Shown here: positions 58,182 through 64,000 of the stretch, piece by piece
Layout: the number at the start of each line of letters is the position of its first letter
Numbering within the stretch: the stretch's first letter is position 1
NCBI RefSeq assembly: GCF_030689025.1
Contig: NZ_JAUYWA010000002.1
Coordinates: forward strand, 124,001-188,000
Direction: 5' to 3'
Source: Oceanobacter sp. 1_MG-2023
Lineage (GTDB): Bacteria; Pseudomonadota; Gammaproteobacteria; Pseudomonadales; Oceanobacteraceae
Length of the DNA stretch: 64,000 nucleotides
Program-made: the position numbers and the translations under genes
The notes under the pieces: model-generated
Databases searched by the model: none
Told to the model about the DNA's origin: nothing
Seen by the model: the letters and a program-made list of their open reading frames with translations, nothing else

Positions 58182-58765
58182 CTGGCTGGCACCCATCGTA
58201 GTGCGGTATCGGTAGCAATAGCAGATAAAGGAATATCCCAGGCTTCAGCAGGAAGCGTAGCAAGACACTGAAACTCATGGGCGCAGCCTATGAGCTTTGG
58301 GTGCTTGCCTGCGCGCTGAGTAAAGGCCAGCGAGCGGTCGTAAAAGCCGCCACCCATCCCCATACGATTGCCATGCAGGTCAAACGCAACCAGTGGCAAG
58401 CAGATAACAGACAAGAATCTTGCCTGGCAGCGTTTGCCGTAGCGAAAATCCGGCTCTGCGATACCAAAGCGGTTGTTGCTCATGCGTGTGCCTGGCTGAT
58501 AACGGATAAACGCCAGTTCGCCGCGACGTAGCGGATGCAAGCTGGGCAGATAGACTTCCTTGCCCATTCGGATCAGCTGCTTGATGATCTGCTCCGGGTT
58601 GATTTCACCATCATTCACCAGATACAGCGCGATTCTCCGGGCAGCCAGCAGGGCACCCGGCTGTAATAACGAGCGTTGCAGGCCTCGTGCTGCCTGGCGT
58701 TGCTGTTGCGCTGTCAGGGAGCGACGCTGCAAGCGCATGGCCTTGCGAATTTGAGGTTTGTTCAT
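58178..58765 (-). CDS. fau: 5-formyltetrahydrofolate cyclo-ligase
   Basis: Converts 5-formyl-THF to 5,10-methenyl-THF with ATP. The 195-residue product (ATG at 58765, MNKPQIRKAMRLQRR) has the N-terminal helices, LYLPSLHP-type segment (VYLPSLHPLRRGEL), DLICLPLVAFD-like stretch (VICLPLVAFDLHG), the signature NRMGMGGGFYDRSLA and LIGCAHEFQ. An ORF extension to 58843 would run into the 6S RNA and is rejected. It lies downstream of zapA and 6S RNA, the arrangement known from E. coli (ygfA). Confidence 0.93.
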   Translation of the reverse strand: MNKPQIRKAMRLQRRSLTAQQQRQAARGLQRSLLQPGALLAARRIALYLVNDGEINPEQIIKQLIRMGKEVYLPSLHPLRRGELAFIRYQPGTRMSNNRFGIAEPDFRYGKRCQARFLSVICLPLVAFDLHGNRMGMGGGFYDRSLAFTQRAGKHPKLIGCAHEFQCLATLPAEAWDIPLSAIATDTALRWVPAS

Positions 58766-58799
58766 AGGGACAGGAATACAGGATGTAAGCAAATCAGAA

Positions 58800-58976
58800 A
58801 GGAGGCCCGCCGCACCGCTGTCGGAAAAAGGCCTTGAACCCAATGGTTCAAGGTGGTGGGTTCTTCACTGAATCAGGCTTTCCGGAAACCGGACATGCGC
58901 ACAACAGCGACTGGAACCCTCCGGGGTTGTGGACATCGGCTCGAGGTCTTTGTCGACTGGCCAATGCGGCAGGAGC
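58800..58976 (-). ncRNA. ssrS: 6S RNA
   Basis: A minus-strand RNA of about 177 nt between zapA and fau, the conserved ssrS site. It contains CTCGAGCCGATGT and, near the 3' end, the 6S hallmark CACCTTGAACC with a matching GGTTCAAGG that forms a hairpin. The ends CCTGCCGCATT and GGTGCGGCGGG pair as the closing stem, and a T-rich stretch follows. 6S RNA mimics an open promoter and sequesters sigma-70 RNA polymerase in stationary phase. Exact ends are estimates. Confidence 0.88.
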
Positions 58977-58981
58977 TGGCG

Positions 58982-59010
58982 AGTATATCAGAGATCAGGA
59001 GTTCTGCGAA
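58982..59010 (-). promoter_or_regulatory. Promoter of 6S RNA
   Basis: TATACT on the minus strand (58982-58987) lies 17 bases after TTCGCA, a four-of-six -35 match. It predicts a start near 58975, which agrees with the RNA's closing stem. It overlaps the 3' end of zapA. Confidence 0.6.
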
Positions 59011-59342
59011 AAGTCTGCGGCAGAATGCTCGTTTTCACGTTGTGCGGAGAGATTCAGCGCAGTGTCCAGCCGATTATTCAGGTCATCAAAAATAGTCGCC
59101 TGTTGCTGCAGCTCGTGTTGTGTTTCGAGTAACTGATGGGCAATGTTCAGCGCCGCGATCACCGCAATCCGGTCGGTACCCGGCAAGGTACCGGAGGACG
59201 ACGTCGAATTCTTGATTTCAGCCATCTTCTGGTCGAGCAGGTGCGCGGCATCACGCAGCTGCTGTTCGGCCCCGGCAGGGCAGTTGATCCGGTATTCCCG
59301 GTCCAGAATCGTGAGACTCAGGGTTCTGGGGTCATTGGCCAC
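58995..59342 (-). CDS. zapA: Cell division protein ZapA
   Basis: A 115-residue FtsZ-ring stabiliser. It begins with the ZapA pattern LSLTILDREYRINCPAGAEQQLRDAAHLLDQKM (in parts), then DRIAVIAALNIAHQLL, followed by a coiled coil that dimerises. Length is typical. It overlaps the upstream small coiled-coil gene by 11 bases. Confidence 0.94.
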   Translation of the reverse strand: MANDPRTLSLTILDREYRINCPAGAEQQLRDAAHLLDQKMAEIKNSTSSSGTLPGTDRIAVIAALNIAHQLLETQHELQQQATIFDDLNNRLDTALNLSAQRENEHSAADFSQNS

Positions 59343-59547
59343 AGTTGCGCTCCAGCACTTGCAATTTTTGTATCATTTCATGAACCTTGCGGCGTGCCGC
59401 TTCGTTTTGCTGTACCAGTCTGGTCCGTTCAGACTGCCAGTTCGCTTCTTCAGCACGCATGCGCTGGTTTTCTTCGTACAGTTCCTGATGGATGTCGAGC
59501 AGTTTCAGGATACGCTGCTGCAGGCTGTGCAAGTCATTTGCTGGCAT
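59332..59547 (-). CDS. Small coiled-coil protein, TIGR02449 type
   Basis: A 71-residue protein (ATG at 59547, MPANDLHSLQQRILKLLDI) made almost wholly of heptad-like helix, for example YEENQRMRAEEANWQSERTR. This fits the TIGR02449 family, which often sits upstream of zapA and resembles ZapB in build. It overlaps zapA by 11 bases. A division role is inferred from position. Confidence 0.85.
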   Translation of the reverse strand: MPANDLHSLQQRILKLLDIHQELYEENQRMRAEEANWQSERTRLVQQNEAARRKVHEMIQKLQVLERNCGQ

Positions 59548-59695
59548 AACATTCTTCTGGTTCAGGGCTGGACTGGGGCTACTACTATAAGAGCCGTCCA
59601 AGTGGCTGGTCAATCCGACTGTCGACTCCAGTGAAAGCGGGCAACCTGCACGATGGCAATGTTAGAATAAACAGATTGATTATATAGAGGTTGTT

Positions 59696-60250
59696 ATGAA
59701 ATTTGACTTTGCCAGTGCAGCGGATATCTGGCTTGAAGCCCGTTGTTACCAATCCCCGTCGGCTTTGCACGGCTGGTTGAGTGGTTATCTGGCCAGTGGT
59801 TCCCGCCTGACACCGAAACAATGGCTGGCAGAAGCCATGGATTACCTGGAACTGGAAATGGCTCCAGAGCCGCCACTGTCCGATATGTTGCCAGAATTCT
59901 ATGACTGGGTGCTGGCTGTGATTGGTGCGGAAGAAATGGCCTACAGCCCGTTATTACCCAGTGACGAAGATGCTGATGTCGCCGAGCAGGTCGAATGCCT
60001 GGCGGAATGGAGCAAAGGTTTCCTCGATGGCTTTGGGGCTTCCGAGCGCTCTGCCGGGCAGTTACCGGAAGATGTCGTGGAAGTCTTGCGTGATCTGGAT
60101 GCCTTTTCCCAGGCCGAGGTTGACGACCTGGACGATGCCGCCAACGAAGGCATGTACCTTGATCTGTCCGAGCACGCCCGGGTGGCGGCCCTGACGGTGT
60201 TTTACAACATGAACCGCTCGGCTGGTTCGTCATCCACAACCCTGCATTGA
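59696..60250 (+). CDS. ygfB: UPF0149 family protein YgfB
   Basis: A 184-residue acidic, all-helical protein of the YgfB/UPF0149 family. Seen: LHGWLSGYLASG near the N-terminus, ECLAEWSKGFLDGFG in the middle and EHARVAALTVFYNM near the end. Its molecular role is not generally settled; a link to gene regulation has been described in Pseudomonas. It diverges from the zapA unit and lies 12 bases upstream of pepP, as in E. coli. Confidence 0.9.
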   Translation: MKFDFASAADIWLEARCYQSPSALHGWLSGYLASGSRLTPKQWLAEAMDYLELEMAPEPPLSDMLPEFYDWVLAVIGAEEMAYSPLLPSDEDADVAEQVECLAEWSKGFLDGFGASERSAGQLPEDVVEVLRDLDAFSQAEVDDLDDAANEGMYLDLSEHARVAALTVFYNMNRSAGSSSTTLH

Positions 60251-60262
60251 TCCGGAGGTGAT

Positions 60263-61588
60263 ATGAAACTGGAAGCATCCGAATACGCTCGTCGTCGTCA
60301 GCAACTGATGGCGCAAATGAGTGATAACAGCATCGCGATTATTCCATCGTCTCCGGTGCATGTGCGCAACCGGGACGTGGAATACCTGTTTCGCCAGGAC
60401 AGCGATTTTTATTACCTCAGCGGCTTTGACGAAGAACACGCCGTGCTGGTGCTGATTCCGGGGCGGGAATATGGCGAATACGTTTTGTTCTGCCAGGAAA
60501 AAATCAAGGAACAGGAAATCTGGACGGGTCGCCGGGTAGGGCCAGAAGCCGCGCTGGAGCGACTGGGAGCCGATGATGCCTTTCCGATCACCGATATCGA
60601 CGACATCCTGCCTGGCCTGATTGAAGGCCGGGACAAGATTTACGCCAATCTGGGCGTCAGCCCGGACTTCGACAACCAGCTAATGGGATGGGTCAACCAT
60701 ATCAAATCCCAGGTGCGTAACGGCTCACGGCCACCACGGGAATTCAGCGGCCTGGATCATATCCTGCACGAAATGCGGCTGATCAAATCCGAGGCCGAAA
60801 TCGACCTGATGCGACAAGCAGCAGCAATCAGCGCCAATGCCCACTGTCGGGCCATGCAAATGGTTGAGCCGGGGATGTATGAATATCAGCTGGATGCCGA
60901 AATCATGCGTACCTTTATGGCTGCTGGCAGTCGTTGGCCGGCCTATCCTTCGATTGTCGGCAGTGGTGAAAACGCCTGCATCCTGCACTACACCCGTAAC
61001 GATGCGCAGATTCAGGACGGTGATCTGATTCTGATTGATGCCGGTTGTGAACTGGACTATTACGCCTCTGATATTACCCGCACCTTCCCGGCCAATGGCC
61101 ATTTCAGTGCAGAACAAAAAGCCCTGTATAACCTGGTGCTGGATTCCCAATACGCCGCCATGGACTGGATCAAGGCTGGCAATCGCTGGAATGATCCACA
61201 CGATGCCGCAGTAACCGTGCTGGTCGAAGGATTGCTGGCACTCGGCTTATTGTCCGGTGATCCGGATGAGATTCTGGCCTCCGGTGAATACCGCCGTTTC
61301 TATATGCACAAAACCGGACACTGGCTCGGTATGGACGTACACGATGTGGGGGAATACCGCATCGACGGCGAGCCAAGACGACTGGAAAACGGCATGGTGA
61401 TGACCGTCGAGCCAGGATTGTATGTGGCACCAGACGATGAAACCGTCGAGGCGCGCTGGCGCGGCATCGGTATCCGCATCGAGGACGACGTGGTTGTACG
61501 TGTCGATGGCTGTGATGTACTGACGGCTGGAGTGCCGAAAACCGTTGAGGAAATAGAAGCACTGGTTCAGGGCGGGTTGACTGACTGA
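60263..61588 (+). CDS. pepP: Xaa-Pro aminopeptidase II
   Basis: Removes N-terminal residues before proline, using two Mn ions. The 441 residues have an N-terminal creatinase-like domain, then the pita-bread domain. Metal ligands are visible as IDAGCELDYYASDITRTFP (two aspartates), HKTGHWLGMDVHDVG (histidine), TVEPGLYV and IRIEDDVVV (glutamates). Length equals E. coli PepP. It is the second gene of the ygfB-pepP-ubiH-ubiI series. Confidence 0.96.
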   Translation: MKLEASEYARRRQQLMAQMSDNSIAIIPSSPVHVRNRDVEYLFRQDSDFYYLSGFDEEHAVLVLIPGREYGEYVLFCQEKIKEQEIWTGRRVGPEAALERLGADDAFPITDIDDILPGLIEGRDKIYANLGVSPDFDNQLMGWVNHIKSQVRNGSRPPREFSGLDHILHEMRLIKSEAEIDLMRQAAAISANAHCRAMQMVEPGMYEYQLDAEIMRTFMAAGSRWPAYPSIVGSGENACILHYTRNDAQIQDGDLILIDAGCELDYYASDITRTFPANGHFSAEQKALYNLVLDSQYAAMDWIKAGNRWNDPHDAAVTVLVEGLLALGLLSGDPDEILASGEYRRFYMHKTGHWLGMDVHDVGEYRIDGEPRRLENGMVMTVEPGLYVAPDDETVEARWRGIGIRIEDDVVVRVDGCDVLTAGVPKTVEEIEALVQGGLTD

Positions 61589-61701
61589 GGGCAATGCCCG
61601 GTGTGTTTTTCTTGCCTTGGCGGGCGCTAATCGTGACAGGCTCTTGACCCTGCCGCGAGCCACCCGTCAGAGTGTCACCTGCTGAACAAAGAGCGTTATC
61701 C

Positions 61702-63000
61702 ATGACCGAACCTGCCTTATCTTCCCCTGCCTTTGACCTGGTGATTCTCGGTGCTGGCATGACCGGCGCCAGCCTGGTGCACCTGCTGCAGCCTGCGCTG
61801 GATGACGGTCTGCGCATTGCGTTGATCGATCGCCAGCAGATTCGCTGGACTGCCGACATACTGGAGAGACCGCCCAGTTTTGATGGTCGTGCCACGGCGC
61901 TGGCCTGGGGATCACGGCAGTTATTGGAACGTATGGGGTGCTGGTCGGCGGTGGCGGACCGGGCCTGTGCGATTGAACATATTCAGGTATCGGACCGTGG
62001 CCGCTTTGGGCAAACCCATCTACACGCCAGCGAGCAGGGCACCGAAGCATTGGGCTATATCGTTGAAAACGCGGTATTGGGGCGGGCACTGCTGCAAGGG
62101 CTGGATTCCTGCCCGAATGTCACCCTGTTGTCCGATACCGAGGTAACGCAAGTTACCATGACCGCCACCGGTAGCCAGCTGACCCTGGCCGATGGCAAGA
62201 CCCTCACCACGGCGCTTTTGGTCATGGCCGATGGTGGCCGCTCCGGTCTGGCGCAACAGCTGGGAATTCGGCATCAGCGTGAAGACTATGGCCGCATGGC
62301 ACTGGTAACCCAGGTTGAAATGGATCGCGAGCATCAGCACTGGGCTTATGAACGCTTCAGTGACCATGGCCCGGTGGCCTTGCTGCCGTTACAGCAGCGC
62401 CACTTTGCGGTGGTCTGGACTCTGCCCCCTGATGATTGTGAACGTATTATGGCGTTGCCAGATGCCTTGTTTGCCGAGCAGTTACAACAGCAGGTCGGCT
62501 ATCGCAGCGGCCGTATTCTGCGGGTTGGCGAACGCTTCAGTTACCCGCTGGCACTGGTGCGCAGTGGCGAACAGGTACGCCGGGGCCTGGTGTTGCTGGG
62601 GAATGCTGCTCACAGCCTGCATCCGGTGGCCGGACAAGGCTTTAACCTGGCATTAAGAGATACCGCCGCGCTGGCGGCCCGTGTACTGGAAAGCTGGTCG
62701 ATGAAGCGACCGTTAGGTGATCTCACCGTATTGCTGGAATACGCCCAGCAGCAACAGCAGGATCAGGCCAATACCATTCTGGCCAGTGACCTGTTGCCCA
62801 GAGTGTTTTCCCACCCCGGCACCTTGACGGCGCTGGGTCGTGGTGCCGGACTGCTGGCGCTGGCCAGCCTGACGGTGCCGCGACGGTTATTGGCACGTCA
62901 CGCCATGGGGCTGGGCCAGCCTGCGCCCCGGTTTGGTTTGCCGCCAACCCCAAAACCTGACAATTTATCTTCCCGGTCGGAGTCTGCTGATGCGTTATGA
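61702..63000 (+). CDS. ubiH: 2-octaprenyl-6-methoxyphenol hydroxylase UbiH
   Basis: An FAD mono-oxygenase of ubiquinone synthesis. The 432 residues show FDLVILGAGMTGASLVHLL (Rossmann), DGRATALAWGSRQLL, the second FAD motif VMADGGRSGLAQQLG and LVLLGNAAHSLHPVAGQGFNLALRD. The ATG at 61702 is preferred over 61672. UbiH, UbiF and UbiI are close paralogues; the assignment rests on order after pepP. It overlaps the next gene by 11 bases. Confidence 0.92.
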   Translation: MTEPALSSPAFDLVILGAGMTGASLVHLLQPALDDGLRIALIDRQQIRWTADILERPPSFDGRATALAWGSRQLLERMGCWSAVADRACAIEHIQVSDRGRFGQTHLHASEQGTEALGYIVENAVLGRALLQGLDSCPNVTLLSDTEVTQVTMTATGSQLTLADGKTLTTALLVMADGGRSGLAQQLGIRHQREDYGRMALVTQVEMDREHQHWAYERFSDHGPVALLPLQQRHFAVVWTLPPDDCERIMALPDALFAEQLQQQVGYRSGRILRVGERFSYPLALVRSGEQVRRGLVLLGNAAHSLHPVAGQGFNLALRDTAALAARVLESWSMKRPLGDLTVLLEYAQQQQQDQANTILASDLLPRVFSHPGTLTALGRGAGLLALASLTVPRRLLARHAMGLGQPAPRFGLPPTPKPDNLSSRSESADAL

Positions 63001-64000
63001 CGTGGTAATTATTGGTGCCGGGCTGGTCGGACAATCCCTGGCGGCCGCTTTGGCACAGGGTAATCCGCAGCTGGCTATTGCTCTGGTTGATCCGGCGTTG
63101 GCGTCCGCAGCGGAGCTTCCGGCGGTATTGCCCACGGAGGGGCTGGATGGATTTGATCTGCGGGTGAGTGCCTTGACCGCGCGCAGCCAGAATTTTCTGA
63201 CCGATATCGGCGCCTGGCAATGGATTCGCTCACAACGGTGTCAGCCTTACACGCATATGACGGTGTGGGATGCAGAAGGCACCGGTGAAGTGAATTTTGA
63301 TGCTGCCGATTTGCACGTTCCTTGCCTTGGCCACATCGTTGAAAATCGCGAAACCCTGGCCGGGTTGCGGCAGCAGCTGGCCTCGTGCCCGGCGGTGACC
63401 CAGATCGCGCAGCCGGTGCAATATCTCGACAGCCGTCAGTCCGACGGCCTGACGCCCGTAGTGCTGGCGCAGGGGGATACCTTGCTGGCGGCACTGGTGG
63501 TCGGAGCCGATGGCGCGCATTCCCGGGTGCGGCAGTGGGTTGGATTACCAACGCGGGAATGGGATTACCAGCATCAGGCGCTGGTGGCGACCGTCGCCAT
63601 GGAGAAACCGTTGGCGGCCACCGCCTGGCAGCGCTTTCGGCCACAGGGACCACTGGCCTTGTTGCCTATGCCAACCAATCCGCATCTGGCTTCGATTGTC
63701 TGGTCTACCAGTGACGATGAGGCCAATGCGCTGATGGCGCTGTCGGACGAGGCTTTTGGTCACGCCCTGGCCGAAGCCTTCGAGCAGCGATTGGGAACCG
63801 TTACCGGGTGTTCTCAACGGGCCGCGATTCCTTTGCGCCAGCGCCATGCCCGCCGTTACTGGCAAGACGGTGTAGTGCTGGCGGGGGATGCCGCACACAC
63901 CATTCATCCGTTGGCCGGACAGGGCGTCAACCTCGGTTTCAAGGACGTGGAAGTGCTGGCCGCTGAAGTACTGACGGCTGTTGCACGTGGCATCTCTCCC
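62990..64000 (+). CDS. ubiI: UbiH/UbiF/VisC-family hydroxylase (cut by window edge)
   Basis: A second ubiquinone-type FAD hydroxylase, 337 codons visible, open at the window end. It starts MRYDVVIIGAGLVGQSLAAA, has DLRVSALTARSQNFL, the motif VVGADGAHSRVRQW and VVLAGDAAHTIHPLAGQGVNLGFKD. It begins within the ubiH tail, so the pair is translationally coupled. In gammaproteobacteria this position is taken by ubiI (visC), which does C5 hydroxylation; UbiF is the alternative. Confidence 0.88.
   Translation, partial: MRYDVVIIGAGLVGQSLAAALAQGNPQLAIALVDPALASAAELPAVLPTEGLDGFDLRVSALTARSQNFLTDIGAWQWIRSQRCQPYTHMTVWDAEGTGEVNFDAADLHVPCLGHIVENRETLAGLRQQLASCPAVTQIAQPVQYLDSRQSDGLTPVVLAQGDTLLAALVVGADGAHSRVRQWVGLPTREWDYQHQALVATVAMEKPLAATAWQRFRPQGPLALLPMPTNPHLASIVWSTSDDEANALMALSDEAFGHALAEAFEQRLGTVTGCSQRAAIPLRQRHARRYWQDGVVLAGDAAHTIHPLAGQGVNLGFKDVEVLAAEVLTAVARGISP

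Overview
The window is the replication-origin region of a gammaproteobacterium of the Pseudomonas/Oceanospirillales type. The evidence is the gene order: gyrB-recF-dnaN-dnaA facing away from rpmH-rnpA-yidD-yidC-mnmE, then mnmG-rsmG-parA-parB and the nine-gene atp operon. Further right come argH/algZ-algR-hemCDXY, ubiD with a flavin reductase, and zapA-6S RNA-fau next to ygfB-pepP-ubiH-ubiI. This is close to the arrangement known from Pseudomonas. No rRNA, tRNA, insertion sequence, CRISPR array or integrase was seen. The genus cannot be fixed from the sequence alone.

Region by region: 1-4.4 kb (minus strand) is the replication initiation operon; two parS-like sites lie inside recF. 4.4-4.96 kb is the dnaA-rpmH intergenic region with perfect DnaA boxes. 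4.96-8.9 kb holds ribosome/RNase P/membrane insertase genes and mnmE. 8.9-12.4 kb is an accessory insertion between mnmE and mnmG: an ABC-type AAA ATPase overlapping a small putative nuclease, a TetR regulator and an unknown lipoprotein. 12.4-12.85 kb is a second DnaA-box cluster with an AT-rich palindrome next to mnmG. 12.9-17.3 kb encodes tRNA/rRNA modification and ParAB; 17.5-24.7 kb is the F1Fo ATP synthase operon with a clear promoter and terminator.

24.7-29.3 kb has an outer-membrane barrel, a histone-deacetylase-like amidohydrolase, a small membrane protein, a glycosyltransferase-like gene and argH. 29.4-35.6 kb is the AlgZ/AlgR-type two-component pair followed by the heme genes. 35.6-40.5 kb has an orphan amino-acid-type binding protein, an MscS channel, and ubiD overlapping an NAD(P)H-flavin/iron-sulfur reductase. 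40.7-44.8 kb has two paralogous spondin-domain secreted proteins followed by a response regulator and histidine kinase. 44.8-47.7 kb holds DUF423, trmB, a small PA4642-like gene and an SDR.

47.9-52.8 kb is a polyamine-type catabolic cluster: TetR regulator and a PuuB-like oxidase on the minus strand, diverging from a PuuA-like gamma-glutamyl ligase and a PotF-like binding protein. Two related inverted repeats sit in the shared promoter region. 52.9-56.6 kb has typA and glnA, the latter with a sigma-54 promoter and an NtrC-like site. 56.7-64 kb has an alpha/beta hydrolase, a small membrane peptide, fau, 6S RNA, zapA, a small coiled-coil gene, ygfB, pepP, ubiH and the start of a second ubiquinone hydroxylase gene that runs off the end.

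The best candidates for something new are the ATPase/nuclease-like pair at 9.0-10.5 kb, the two competing origin-like regions about 8 kb apart, and the twin operator-like inverted repeats in the polyamine cluster.
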